Below, in pieces: positions 16,687 to 25,438 of a stretch of 64,000 nucleotides of DNA. The position numbers and the translations under genes were made by a program. Source of the DNA: CAYWMY01 sp046352935. GTDB taxonomy: Bacteria > Pseudomonadota > Gammaproteobacteria > Steroidobacterales > Steroidobacteraceae. Numbering within the stretch: position 1 is the stretch's first letter; each line of letters begins with the position of its first letter. Where the stretch lies: the NCBI GenBank assembly GCA_046352935.1, contig JAXMGR010000011.1, positions 62,001 through 126,000 on the forward strand, read 5' to 3'. The notes beneath the pieces are model-generated. The model was not told where the DNA came from. It searched no databases and worked only from the letters and a program-made list of their open reading frames with translations.

Positions 16687-18114
16687 GTGGACTATTTCCC
16701 GCTGTTCATCGACCTCCGGGGCCGGAAGGTGCTGGTGGTCGGGGGCGGTGCGGTGGCGGCCCGCAAGGTGTCGCTGCTGCTCGCGGCGGGTGCGCATGTC
16801 GAGGTGGTGGCGCCCGCGCTCGGCGAGGGGATCGCTGACCTCGTCGGGTCGGGCGTTGTCACGCATGCGGGCCGCGTCTTCGAGCCGGCGCAGCTCGACG
16901 GCGCATGGTTCACCATCGCGGCCACCGATGACGCCGCCGTCAATGCGACCGTCGCCGCGGCTGCGGCCCTGCGCCGCATCCCCGCCAACGTGGTCGATGA
17001 CCGCGCGCTGTCGACGGCGATCCTGCCCTCGATGATCGACCGCTCGCCGGTGCAGGTCGCGGTGTCCACGGGTGGCGCATCGCCGGTCTTCGCGCGCCAC
17101 CTGCGTGAACGCCTCGAGGCCATGCTCGACGAGTCGACCGGGGCGCTGGCCGCGTTCGTCGAGCGCTGGCGCCGGCGGCTGCGCGAGCGCGGGGTCGATG
17201 TGCGGGAGCGGCGACGGCTGCAGTCCTGGATCCTCAACGGGCCGGTCGCGGCGCTGGTTCGCGCGGGACGCGTCGACGCCGCGGACGCGCTGACGCGGGA
17301 AGCGGCTGCGCAGTCCGGCCGCGCACCGGAGGCGGGACGCGTCACGCTGGTCGGCGCGGGGCCCGGCGATCCGGGACTGCTGACGCTGAACGGCCTGCGC
17401 GCGCTGCAGGAGGCGGATGTCGTACTGTACGACCGCCTCGTCACGCCGGAGATCCTGGCGCTCGCACGCCGTGAGGCCGAGCTCGTCGATGTCGGCAAGC
17501 GTGCGCACGGCGTCGGCGCGAGCCAGCAGCGCATCCACGAGCTCATGATCGAGCACGCCCGCCGCGGCCTGCACGTGGTGCGGCTCAAGGGTGGTGATCC
17601 GTTCGTGTTCGGCCGTGGTGGTGAGGAACTCGAGATGCTGCGTGCACACTCGATTCCGTACGAAGTCGTGCCGGCCGTGACAGCCGCGCTCGGCTGCGCG
17701 GCCTACGCCGGCATCCCGCTCACGCACCGCGACCACGCGCAGTCGCTGACGTTGGTGACGGCGCACGGCCGCGAGTCGCTCGACGGCGTGTCCTGGGCCG
17801 GGCTCGCCGGGCGGGGCCGTACGCTCGCGGTCTACATGGGCCTCGACGTGCTCGAATCGACCATCGAGCGTCTCGTGAAATCGGGAATCGATGCCGCGAC
17901 GCCCGCGGCCCTCGTCGAGAACGGCACGCGCACGACGCAGCGCGTGGTGACCGGCACCGTCGGCGACATCGCCATGCGTGCGCGCGCGGCCGCGATCGGT
18001 CCGCCGGCGCTGCTGATCGTGGGCGAGGTCGCCGCCTGTGCGACGACGCTGCACTGGTTCGGCGTCCCGCCTGTCGGGAGGACGGGTGGCGTCGACGTGG
18101 AGCAGCCCGTCTAA
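16687..18114 (+). CDS. cysG: Siroheme synthase (multifunctional CysG)
   Basis: The 475-residue fusion has two parts. The N-terminal precorrin-2 dehydrogenase/ferrochelatase (to about 210) carries the NAD loop VLVVGGGAVAARK. The C-terminal uroporphyrinogen-III methyltransferase begins near residue 217 (VTLVGAGPGDPGLLTLNGLRAL) and includes VRLKGGDPFVFGRGGEE. It makes siroheme, the CysI cofactor, from uroporphyrinogen III. I placed the start at GTG 16687 because it gives the family N-terminus (DYFPLFIDLRGR); the ribosome site is weak. It ends the operon, just before a perfect hairpin. Confidence 0.95.
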   Translation: MDYFPLFIDLRGRKVLVVGGGAVAARKVSLLLAAGAHVEVVAPALGEGIADLVGSGVVTHAGRVFEPAQLDGAWFTIAATDDAAVNATVAAAAALRRIPANVVDDRALSTAILPSMIDRSPVQVAVSTGGASPVFARHLRERLEAMLDESTGALAAFVERWRRRLRERGVDVRERRRLQSWILNGPVAALVRAGRVDAADALTREAAAQSGRAPEAGRVTLVGAGPGDPGLLTLNGLRALQEADVVLYDRLVTPEILALARREAELVDVGKRAHGVGASQQRIHELMIEHARRGLHVVRLKGGDPFVFGRGGEELEMLRAHSIPYEVVPAVTAALGCAAYAGIPLTHRDHAQSLTLVTAHGRESLDGVSWAGLAGRGRTLAVYMGLDVLESTIERLVKSGIDAATPAALVENGTRTTQRVVTGTVGDIAMRARAAAIGPPALLIVGEVAACATTLHWFGVPPVGRTGGVDVEQPV

Positions 18115-18150
18115 CAGGTTGTTGAAAAAGTGTTTTTCAACAACCTGCTA
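18111..18150. terminator. Perfect bidirectional terminator hairpin
   Basis: CAGGTTGTTGAAAAA at 18115-18129 and its exact complement at 18133-18147 form a 15-base-pair stem with a GTG loop. The stem ends in A/T runs, so it works in both directions. The cysG TAA and the TAG of the leftward transporter gene flank it directly. The left arm recurs imperfectly at 2357-2374. Confidence 0.88.
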
Positions 18151-18591
18151 ACCGCGCGCCAGCAGCACCACGCCGACGACGACGAATGCCGCGCCGGTCA
18201 GTCGCAGTGAACTGACCTCCCGTACGGGAAAACCGATCCAGCCGTAGTGGTCGATGAGCAGGGCGGACAGCATCTGTCCCGCGACGATGAGTGCGAGGAA
18301 CGTTGCACCGCCGATCACCGGGCCGAGCGCGGTCGAGCTCACGATGTAGGCGGCGCCGAAGAGGCCGCCGATCCACGCCCAGGCCGGCACCCCGGCGAGC
18401 GCGCCGGCGCCCGGCCAGCGCAGCCCGAGCGCCAGGCTGACGACGATGATCGCCACGCTGCCGGTGGCGAAATTCGCGAGTGATCCCCACAGCGGATGGC
18501 CCAAGCGGGAACCCACCATGGCGTTGCAGCCGATCTGGACGGTGAGCAGCGCGCCTGTGAGCGCCGCGAGCAGCATGGCCGTGGACTGCAT
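18148..18591 (-). CDS. DMT-family transporter, YdcZ type (DUF606)
   Basis: The 147-residue protein has about five hydrophobic segments: MLLAALTGALLTVQIGCNAMVG, SVAIIVVSLALGL, AWIGGLFGAAYI, GATFLALIVAGQMLSALL and LTGAAFVVVGVVLL. This is the four-to-five-helix half-size DMT layout of YdcZ proteins, which pair to make a full transporter. AGGGGG precedes ATG 18591. Only one copy is present, so it may form homodimers. The substrate is unknown. It converges on cysG and shares the hairpin terminator. Confidence 0.87.
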   Translation of the reverse strand: MQSTAMLLAALTGALLTVQIGCNAMVGSRLGHPLWGSLANFATGSVAIIVVSLALGLRWPGAGALAGVPAWAWIGGLFGAAYIVSSTALGPVIGGATFLALIVAGQMLSALLIDHYGWIGFPVREVSSLRLTGAAFVVVGVVLLARG

Positions 18592-18727
18592 CGATCCCCC
18601 CTGAAGCTTCGTGCGAGCGGCGCGCCGCGGATCGGCGGCGCGCCAGTGTAAGCGACTTCGCGCGTGCGTCCGAGAGGTCGCGGGCCGCGTGCTACCATGG
18701 CCGCGGCTGCGGACCGGGTCTTCCGTC

Positions 18728-20980
18728 TTGTCGAAGTTCCTCGCGATTCTCTGCCTCGTCGCGTTCTTCCTCCCTCCATCCACCGGAGCGGAGCCGGCTG
18801 CCCGACCGGAGCCTGCGGGCGCGGTGCGCCCCGACACCGGGCGTCCCCGGATCGGACTGGTGCTGTCCGGTGGCGGCGCGCGCGGCCTCGTCCACCTGGG
18901 CGTTCTGCGCGCTCTCGAGGACCTCCACGTCCCGATCGACGCGATCGCCGGTACCAGCATGGGCGCCGTCGTCGGCGGGCTCTACGCGTCCGGGTTGAAC
19001 GCCGCACAGATCGAGGCGCTCATCGTTTCGGTGGACTGGGCCGATGCGTTCCGCGACCGGCCGGCGCGGCGGAGGCTGAGCTTCCGGCGCAAGCAGGATG
19101 ATCGTGAGTTCCTCGTGCAGCTGCCCCTCGGTATCAAGGGGCGAAGCTTCCGCATCCCGCGCGGACTGATCCAGGGCCAGAAGCTCAACCAGCTGCTGCG
19201 CCATCATCTCTCGGGCGTTGCCGGGATCGAGCATTTCGACGACCTGCCGATTCCGTTCCGCGCGGTCGCGACCGACATCGAGACCGGCGCGCGGCGTGTG
19301 TTCGACTCGGGCGATCTCGTCGCTGCGATGCGCGCCAGCATGTCGGCACCCGGCGTGTTCGCACCGGTCGAGATCGAAGGGCGCCTGTACGCAGACGGTG
19401 GCGTCGTCGACAACGTGCCCATCGACGTGGCCCGTGCCATGAACGTCGACCTGCTCATCGTGGTCGACGTCTCGGCACCGCTCCGGACGCGCCAGCAGCT
19501 GAACTCGGCCTTCGCGCTGTCGGACCAGATGATCACCGTGATGATCCGGCGGCAGTCCGCCGCGCAGCGCGCGACGCTCACCGACCGCGACATCGTGATC
19601 GAGCCACCGGTCCACGAACTCGCGGCCACGGACTTCACCGCCGCTGCGGTGGCCCGCGCGATCGGCGCCGAAGCCGCACTCCAGCAGGGCGCCCGGCTCG
19701 CGCCGCTCTCGATGCCTGCGGAGCGCTACGCGGAACTCGTGGTGGCCCGCCGCGTCCGCGATCGCGAGCCGCCACGCATCGACTTCGTGCGCGTCGATGC
19801 CGCATCGCGGCGCTACGCGGATCTCGTGCAGGCGTCGCTGGGACCGGTGGTCGGACCCGGACTCGACGTGGCACGTGTGGAGGAGGGCGTGTCCCGCCTC
19901 TACGGCGACGATCTGTTCGAGTCCATCGATTACCGGCTGGTGCAGGAGGACGGCCGGCAGGGGCTCGAGTTCAGCCTGCGGCGCAAGAGCTGGGGCCCGA
20001 ACTACGTGCGGTTCGGCCTGGAGCTGCAGGACAATTTCGCGGGTACCACGAGCTTCAATGCGCGTGCGCGCGTGCTCGTCACCGAGGTCAACGCCCGGGG
20101 CGGTGAGTGGCTCACCGACCTGCAGGTCGGTGAGAACCCGAAGCTGTTCACCGAACTGCACCAGCCGGTCGCGGCGGGATCGCGATGGTTCGTCGCCCCT
20201 GCGCTGCTCGTCGAGAGCAACAATGTGCCGGTCATCGAGAACGACCGGCGTGTTGCCGAGTACCGGCTGCACCGCAACCAGATCGGCCTCGACTTCGGGC
20301 GTGAACTCGGCCGCTGGGGCGAGCTGCGCGCGGGGTGGCGGCGGAGCGACGGCAGCCTGCGCCTCAGCGTCGGAGCGCGCGACGACCCGGATCTGCCGCT
20401 GCGCACGGCGTTCACGCGCAACGAGCTCTTCCTGCGGTTCAGCGTCGATGATCTCGACAGCGTGTATTTCCCGCGCCGCGGAACGTCGCTCAGGGTCGAG
20501 TGGTCCGGGGCACGGCGCAGCCTGGGAGGCGAGGACGACGGAGATCTGCTGCGGGCGGACTGGCTGCTCGCGGGCTCGCACGGCCGCAACACGCTGATGT
20601 GGTGGTCGACGCTGGGCAGCACCGTGTCGGGGCCGCAGACCGACGTGCAGAACTATTTCGGACTGGGGGGACTGTTCCGGCTCTCCGGACTCGAGCCCAG
20701 GGCGCTCTCCGGACCGCATTACGCGATCACGCGTGGCATCTTCTACCGGCGCATCGGCGCGGGCGGAGAAGGATTCCTCAATGTGCCGGCCTATCTCGGC
20801 GCGTCGCTCGAACTCGGCAACGTCTGGCAGTCGCGAAAGGATATCCGCCTGCGGGGTGCGCACCTCGACGGCGCGCTGTTTCTCGGGCTCGACACGTTCC
20901 TCGGTCCGATCTACCTCGCCGGCGGTGTGGACGAGGACGGCGGCACGGCCTTCTACCTGCTGCTCGGCCGCGCGTTCTGA
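18728..20980 (+). CDS. Patatin-like phospholipase with POTRA and beta-barrel (PlpD-like, type Vd secretion)
   Basis: The patatin domain has the oxyanion loop SGGGARG (about 47-53), nucleophile elbow GTSMG with Ser77, and DGG with Asp223 as the catalytic dyad partner. After about residue 310 comes a POTRA-like segment (PRIDFVRVDAASRRYADLVQ), then a surface-antigen-type beta-barrel of about 350 residues with a terminal aromatic (GRAF). This order matches PlpD of Pseudomonas, where the lipase is exported through its own barrel. I chose TTG 18728 because it gives a clean signal peptide (SKFLAILCLVAFFLPPSTGA); an open extension to GTG 18611 is less likely. Expected activity is phospholipase A at the surface or outside the cell. 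Confidence 0.85.
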   Translation: MSKFLAILCLVAFFLPPSTGAEPAARPEPAGAVRPDTGRPRIGLVLSGGGARGLVHLGVLRALEDLHVPIDAIAGTSMGAVVGGLYASGLNAAQIEALIVSVDWADAFRDRPARRRLSFRRKQDDREFLVQLPLGIKGRSFRIPRGLIQGQKLNQLLRHHLSGVAGIEHFDDLPIPFRAVATDIETGARRVFDSGDLVAAMRASMSAPGVFAPVEIEGRLYADGGVVDNVPIDVARAMNVDLLIVVDVSAPLRTRQQLNSAFALSDQMITVMIRRQSAAQRATLTDRDIVIEPPVHELAATDFTAAAVARAIGAEAALQQGARLAPLSMPAERYAELVVARRVRDREPPRIDFVRVDAASRRYADLVQASLGPVVGPGLDVARVEEGVSRLYGDDLFESIDYRLVQEDGRQGLEFSLRRKSWGPNYVRFGLELQDNFAGTTSFNARARVLVTEVNARGGEWLTDLQVGENPKLFTELHQPVAAGSRWFVAPALLVESNNVPVIENDRRVAEYRLHRNQIGLDFGRELGRWGELRAGWRRSDGSLRLSVGARDDPDLPLRTAFTRNELFLRFSVDDLDSVYFPRRGTSLRVEWSGARRSLGGEDDGDLLRADWLLAGSHGRNTLMWWSTLGSTVSGPQTDVQNYFGLGGLFRLSGLEPRALSGPHYAITRGIFYRRIGAGGEGFLNVPAYLGASLELGNVWQSRKDIRLRGAHLDGALFLGLDTFLGPIYLAGGVDEDGGTAFYLLLGRAF

Positions 20981-21022
20981 GATCGAGCGGGACTGTCGAG
21001 GTCGACTCGCGCGACCGACGGG

Positions 21023-21283
21023 TCAGCCGGCTGCGGCTTCGTCGCTCGTGACCTTGTCGAATACCAGCGTCGGCTCGTCACCGATGCGGAACGTCGGGTA
21101 ACGGCTCGCCATGTCGGCGAGCGCCGAATCCCGCTCGCGCGTTGTCGCGAACCAGTGGAAACGGTGCCAGTCGGAGCCGACGAGATTCGCGAACGGATCG
21201 CCGGCCTGCAGCGAGACGCGGATGCCGAAGGGGCGGCGGTTCGGGAGGGGCGCGTTGAGATTGTGTTCCTGGAAGATGGACAT
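21023..21283 (-). CDS. Small conserved hypothetical protein
   Basis: The 86-residue soluble protein reads MSIFQEHNLNAPLPNRRPFGIRV... with LVGSDWHRFHWFATTRERDSALADMASRYPTFRIGD and ends with acidic and alanine residues. The pattern (aromatic, DWHxxHWFAT, DMASRxPxxRxGD) recalls a small uncharacterised family in gammaproteobacteria. No signal peptide or membrane segment is seen. An alternative ATG at 21304 adds seven residues; neither start has a strong ribosome site. It is read away from msrA. Function unknown. Confidence 0.7.
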   Translation of the reverse strand: MSIFQEHNLNAPLPNRRPFGIRVSLQAGDPFANLVGSDWHRFHWFATTRERDSALADMASRYPTFRIGDEPTLVFDKVTSDEAAAG

Positions 21284-21430
21284 CGCGGAGTCCGTCGCTG
21301 CCATGGGGGAGCCGCACCATAACGGAGTCGGTGCGCTCGCGACAATGGGGCCTCCCGCGCGGGCATGACATGGCGTAGTCTCACGACGGATCCGCTCCTG
21401 CGCCGCTATCGCGACGGGAGGACGAACGTC

Positions 21431-22084
21431 GTGGGAATCTCGAAGTACAGGTTCGAACTGCCGCGCCCGGAAGACGCCCTGCCGGGACGCCCGGTGCCGC
21501 TCGCGGTTCCGGAACGGCATTTCGTCAATGGCGAGCGGCTCGCGCCGCCGTATCCGCCCGGGTACGACCGGGTCGAACTCGGGCTCGGCTGTTTCTGGGG
21601 CGCCGAGCGCCGCTTCTGGGAGGTACCGGGTGTGTTCGTGACCGCCGTCGGCTACGCGGGCGGCTGCACGCCGAATCCGACCTACGAGGAAGTCTGCAGC
21701 GGCCGTACCGGCCATGCCGAGGTCGTGCGCGTGGTGTTCGATCCCGCGCGCCTCGGGTTCGATTCACTGCTGAAGGTGTTCTTCGAGGCGCACGATCCCA
21801 CACAGGGCATGCGCCAAGGGAATGACACCGGAACACAGTACCGCAGCGCCATTTACTGCCTGAATACCGCACAGCGTCAGCGGGCGCTGGAAGTACGGGC
21901 GGCCTATGGTCGCGCCCTCGCAGCCGCAGGCTACGGACCCGTCACGACGGAGATCGCGGATGCGGTGGCGTTCTACTTTGCCGAGGACTACCACCAGCAG
22001 TACCTGGCGAAGAACCCGCACGGGTACTGCGGCCTCGCGGGCACAGGGGTCCGATGCCCGACCGGAGTCGGCGTCGCGGGCTGA
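21431..22084 (+). CDS. msrA: Peptide-methionine (S)-S-oxide reductase
   Basis: The 217-residue protein has the catalytic motif GCFWGAER with Cys54 as the sulfenic-acid-forming residue. It also has YAGGCTPNPTYEEVCSGRTGHAEVV, DPTQGMRQGNDTGTQYRS and the C-terminal KNPHGYCG plus a later Cys as resolving residues, as in the long MsrA type. It repairs oxidised methionine using thioredoxin. I chose GTG 21431 because GGGAGG stands before it and the resulting N-terminus (ISKYRFELPRPEDALPGR) matches the family; a longer frame from 21365 is open but not family-like. Confidence 0.95.
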   Translation: MGISKYRFELPRPEDALPGRPVPLAVPERHFVNGERLAPPYPPGYDRVELGLGCFWGAERRFWEVPGVFVTAVGYAGGCTPNPTYEEVCSGRTGHAEVVRVVFDPARLGFDSLLKVFFEAHDPTQGMRQGNDTGTQYRSAIYCLNTAQRQRALEVRAAYGRALAAAGYGPVTTEIADAVAFYFAEDYHQQYLAKNPHGYCGLAGTGVRCPTGVGVAG

Positions 22085-22132
22085 TCCTGCCGTTGCGGAT
22101 CGCCCACCGGTCACGCGCGCCGCGAAAATCGC

Positions 22133-22942
22133 TCAGCGCGGCTCGGCGCCCGGATGGGCGTCTTCCATCGGGAACGTGCGCGCCGGCGCCGGTGCCGCCG
22201 GATTCGTGCCCGACTGCCCGTTACCCGCTGCGGTGCCGGCAGCGCCGCCACCAGGTGCGGCGGCCGTCGCCCGGCTGATCTCCTCGAGCAGTTCGCGTGT
22301 GCCCGGTCCGGGTGCCTTGACGCGGCCCGCGAAGATGTCGGAGACCGTGATGTCCTTCTGCTGGTAGTACTTGCTGTTGGCCTTGCGGTTGATGGAGATC
22401 ACGCTGCCGTCGAGTGCGATGCCCGCGAACAGACCCTTGGAACGCGAGTACGAATAGACCTCCTTGTCGAGCCCCAGATTCGTCGCCGCCGAAGCCGTGC
22501 GTCCGACAGGTCCGGCCGCGACCGAGGCGTCGGCGCCCAGAGTCGTCTGGCCATCCGTGATGCCTTCGATGCTCTGGCGCGTGGTGAACACGAGCACCAG
22601 ATCCGTCACCTGACCGCCGATCTGCGCGCCGAAACTCAGTCCGCCGATGCGGATGAACGAGGGGTTCGTCCAGCGGCCGTGCTCGTCGCGAACGTGGAGT
22701 ACGCCGCTGCCGCCACGACCACCCAGGGCGAGTCCGACCTTGACGACATTCGGCATGATCGCGATGCCCTTCGCCCGCTGCAGCAGCCAGTCCGGGACTC
22801 CCTGGTCGGGCATGCGCTGCAGTTCGCGCAGCACGACGGTCGAGTTCTGCACGATCAGGTCCTCGCGTCCACCCGCACGAGCGGGAGCGATCGCGACCAT
22901 GGACATCAGCATGAATACCAGCGCTGCCTGGCGCATGTTCAT
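22133..22942 (-). CDS. SYLF-domain lipid-binding protein (YSC84-like), exported
   Basis: The 269-residue protein has a signal peptide (RQAALVFMLMSMVAIAPARA) and a SYLF/Ysc84 domain: AKGIAIMPNVVKVGLALGGRGGSGVL, FIRIGGLSFGAQIGGQVTDLVLVF and AGPVGRTASAATN, followed by EVYSYSRSKGLFAGIALDGS. A Pro/Ala/Gly-rich tail of about 50 residues ends the protein. SYLF domains bind phospholipids; bacterial members are periplasmic or envelope proteins of unclear role. AAGGGG precedes ATG 22942. It is divergent from apbE. Confidence 0.9.
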   Translation of the reverse strand: MNMRQAALVFMLMSMVAIAPARAGGREDLIVQNSTVVLRELQRMPDQGVPDWLLQRAKGIAIMPNVVKVGLALGGRGGSGVLHVRDEHGRWTNPSFIRIGGLSFGAQIGGQVTDLVLVFTTRQSIEGITDGQTTLGADASVAAGPVGRTASAATNLGLDKEVYSYSRSKGLFAGIALDGSVISINRKANSKYYQQKDITVSDIFAGRVKAPGPGTRELLEEISRATAAAPGGGAAGTAAGNGQSGTNPAAPAPARTFPMEDAHPGAEPR

Positions 22943-23029
22943 CCCCTTCGTGGTCTCGAGGCGGGCATTGTAGCCCGGTGGTGACAATGGCTGTGAGCCG
23001 CGTGCCGGCCGCTCGCGTATGCTGCGCGC

Positions 23030-24028
23030 ATGCGCAAGCTGCTGCCGCTGCTGGCTACTTTCTGCTGCCTGCTGCCATGGGACCGCGCCCGTGCGGATTG
23101 GTTCAGCGCCGAAGAGGCCATCATGGGCACTCGCGTCGCGGTGGAGCTCTGGTCCGACGACGGGCCGGGCGGCCAGGCGGCGATCACCGTCGTGATGGGC
23201 GAGATGCGGCGGATCGACGCGCTGATGTCGCACTACCGTCCGGAGAGCCAGATCTCGCGCATCAATGTACGGGCGGCGGAGCAGCCCGTCACGGTGGACC
23301 CGGAACTCGTCCATCTGCTGAAGACGGCGCTCGCGTTCTCCGAGCTCTCGGACGGCGCCTTCGACATCACCTACGCCAGCGTCGGCTACCTGTATGACTA
23401 CCGGGCCGGCAGGCACCCGGACGATGGGCAGATCCGGTCGGCCCTGCCGGCGATCAGCTGGCGTCACGTGATCCTCGACGAGCGCGCATCGTCCGTGCGG
23501 TTCACCCAGCCCGGCGTGCGCATCGATCTGGGCGGAATCGCCAAGGGCTATGCCTGCGATCGTGCCGCGGACCTCCTGCGGGCCCGCGGCATCAAACACG
23601 CGATCGTCACGGCGGGCGGCGACAGCCGCATCCTCGGCGACCGCCGTGGGCGTCCGTGGGTGGTCGGCATCCGCCACCCCGACGACCGGAAACGCGTCAT
23701 CGCGCGCATTCCGCTCGAGGACGCCGCGATCTCGACTTCGGGTGATTACGAACGGTTCTTCGATGAAGGCGGCGTGCGCTACCACCACATCATCGATCCC
23801 GCCACGGGCCGATCTGCCAGCGACGTTCGCAGCGTGACCGTGATCGCCGCGGACGCCACCACGACGGAGGGGCTGACCAAGAGTGTCTTCGTGAAGGGCC
23901 CCGATGCCGGGCTCGCGTTCATCAACGGGCTGCGCGCACGGGACAAACGCTACGCCGACGTCGATGCCGTCATCGTCGCCCGCGATGGTCGCGTGCTGTA
24001 CTCGGACGGTCTGGCGCCGCCCCGTTAG
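23030..24028 (+). CDS. apbE: FAD:protein FMN transferase (ApbE family), exported
   Basis: The 332-residue protein has a signal peptide (RKLLPLLATFCCLLPWDRARA) and the ApbE pattern: IMGTRVAVEL, RIDALMSHYRPESQISRIN, DLGGIAKGYACDRA, VTAGGDSRILG, DAAISTSGDYERFF and HHIIDPATGRSA. ApbE moves FMN from FAD onto a Thr or Ser of extracytoplasmic target proteins in a Mg2+-dependent reaction. It converges on the DUF3570/DUF4266/TlpA operon, with a hairpin between the stops. No classical FMN-binding target (RnfG/NqrC type) is in the window, so the acceptor is unknown. It may be one of the neighbouring proteins. Confidence 0.93.
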   Translation: MRKLLPLLATFCCLLPWDRARADWFSAEEAIMGTRVAVELWSDDGPGGQAAITVVMGEMRRIDALMSHYRPESQISRINVRAAEQPVTVDPELVHLLKTALAFSELSDGAFDITYASVGYLYDYRAGRHPDDGQIRSALPAISWRHVILDERASSVRFTQPGVRIDLGGIAKGYACDRAADLLRARGIKHAIVTAGGDSRILGDRRGRPWVVGIRHPDDRKRVIARIPLEDAAISTSGDYERFFDEGGVRYHHIIDPATGRSASDVRSVTVIAADATTTEGLTKSVFVKGPDAGLAFINGLRARDKRYADVDAVIVARDGRVLYSDGLAPPR

Positions 24029-24030
24029 CA

Positions 24031-24054
24031 GGAGCCCGCGATGCTGCGGGCTCC
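24031..24054. terminator. Hairpin between convergent apbE and DUF3570 genes
   Basis: GGAGCCCGC at 24031-24039 pairs perfectly with GCGGGCTCC at 24046-24054 around a six-base loop. It sits between the two stop codons. No long T-run follows, so termination strength is uncertain. Confidence 0.6.
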
Positions 24055-24055
24055 A

Positions 24056-25195
24056 TCAGAACCAGCCCGACAGGAAGAACTGGAAGACGTTCGCGTTCAG
24101 CCTGTAGAAGGGTTCGGTTCCCGGGGCGACGTCGCGCACGCGCAGGTCGCGGAAGTCGTCGTACTTGAATCTCAACCGGTCGTAGCGGAAGTTGACCGTG
24201 GAGCGGTTCAGGAACCGGAGCCGCGCCGGTGTGTACTCGTAGCTGACGCCGATGCCCGCCTGGAGACTCCTGAACGATGCCAGCTCCTTGTCGCGCGCGA
24301 CGAAGTTGGCGAAGTTCGAACGCGGGAAGAGGTCGCGGTAGAAGTCGGCGTCGTTCTGGGTGTAGTAGCGCAGCCGCGCATCGAAGACCCAGCGCCTGCG
24401 CCACGGGTGTGTGTAGTTCAACTCGACGGTGTGCGCGCGGATGCCCCACGTGTCGGTGTAGAAGCGGTAATCACCACCCACGGCGGCGCGGTAGGGGAGG
24501 TAGTACTTCGCGCGGACGGCGACGGCGTTGCCGGTCCTCGTGCGCGGATAACGCTCGCGTTCGAACGAGTATCCGAGCGAGGAACCACTGTCGAGATAAC
24601 GGACCTGCCGGTAGGGATTGTTGAGGAATCCCTCCTCGGTCACCGTTTCCCAGGACGCGCCGGCGATCAGGTTCCGCGTGATGATCTGCGACACGTCGAC
24701 CGAGTAGTTGCGGCGGTCCACCGTGGCTGCGAAGTCGGGGGCGCCGCGCTGGCTCACGTCGTCCCAGCCGCGGCTGAACCCGAGACGCACGGTGGTCAGG
24801 TCACCGAACAGATCCTGGCTCACCGACAGGCTGGCGGTGTTCGCCTTGTAGTCGTTCTCACGGCTGTTCGAGAACTCGGCCGCATAAGTCACCTTGCCTC
24901 GAAGATACGAGACACCTGCGCCGAACTGCTTGCGCTCCTCCTTGTAGGGGCTGGCTGTCGTGATCACGTCGATCGAGGCGCTGGACACCATGTCCATGTA
25001 GTAGCTCGCGCTGACTGCGACCTTCTCGGCGAACTTCTTGCGCACGAGCAGCGAAGGCCCATCGATGGTCACGCCGCCGCCGTCGTAGCGGTGATACATC
25101 ACGTCGGCACGGTCCTCCGGCAGGATTCCCGCGCGGGCGGGCGTGGCGACCACCAGGGACAGCGTCAGCGCGAGCAGGCAGTGCATGTTCTTCAT
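24056..25195 (-). CDS. DUF3570 outer-membrane beta-barrel protein
   Basis: The 379-residue protein has a signal peptide (KNMHCLLALTLSLVVATPARA). The start of the mature part is diagnostic of DUF3570: EDRADVMYHRYDGGGVTIDGPSLLVRKKF, then VSASYYMDMVSSASIDVITTASPY. The rest is a series of amphipathic strands with many Tyr/Arg residues, ending in the aromatic GWF, as in outer-membrane barrels. The molecular role is unknown. It is the last gene of a six-gene leftward operon, 15 bases after the DUF4266 gene. The order TlpA, DUF4266, DUF3570, apbE is one I know as recurrent in proteobacteria. Confidence 0.9.
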   Translation of the reverse strand: MKNMHCLLALTLSLVVATPARAGILPEDRADVMYHRYDGGGVTIDGPSLLVRKKFAEKVAVSASYYMDMVSSASIDVITTASPYKEERKQFGAGVSYLRGKVTYAAEFSNSRENDYKANTASLSVSQDLFGDLTTVRLGFSRGWDDVSQRGAPDFAATVDRRNYSVDVSQIITRNLIAGASWETVTEEGFLNNPYRQVRYLDSGSSLGYSFERERYPRTRTGNAVAVRAKYYLPYRAAVGGDYRFYTDTWGIRAHTVELNYTHPWRRRWVFDARLRYYTQNDADFYRDLFPRSNFANFVARDKELASFRSLQAGIGVSYEYTPARLRFLNRSTVNFRYDRLRFKYDDFRDLRVRDVAPGTEPFYRLNANVFQFFLSGWF

Positions 25196-25210
25196 GGCGC
25201 GGGTCGGGCC

Positions 25211-25438
25211 TCAGTTGCAGCCGCAGCCGCCGCCACCGCCGCCGGTGGCGCCCCGGGCGCCTTCGCGGGCCTCGTAGACGTGGTGGATGTAGGCGGATGA
25301 GACGGGGTCCCGGTCGGTGGCCATCACGGGGTCGGCGAGATGTTCGCGCTCATAGGGTTTCACCCACGGCTCGAGGCGCCCACAGCCGGCGACGGCGACA
25401 GCGAGGCCCAGCAGCAGCACACGGCGCATGGTCGTCAT
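25211..25438 (-). CDS. DUF4266 small lipoprotein
   Basis: The 75-residue protein has a lipoprotein signal (RRVLLLGLAVAVAGC, Cys19 as lipidated residue) followed by the DUF4266 signature VKPYEREHLADPVM and SAYIHHVYEAREGARGAT. It ends in a run of six glycines and CGCN. The two terminal cysteines may bind metal or form disulfides. The RGAT segment loosely recalls the small-residue Thr motif modified by ApbE, but this is speculation. Its start overlaps the stop of the TlpA-like gene (ATGA), so the two proteins are made together. Confidence 0.88.
   Translation of the reverse strand: MTTMRRVLLLGLAVAVAGCGRLEPWVKPYEREHLADPVMATDRDPVSSAYIHHVYEAREGARGATGGGGGGCGCN

Noticed and set aside
25211..25438. 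Reading DUF4266's glycine run and CGCN tail as a ribosomal peptide precursor.
   Set aside because: It has a lipoprotein signal and DUF4266 core, lies in the redox operon and has no modifying enzyme gene nearby.
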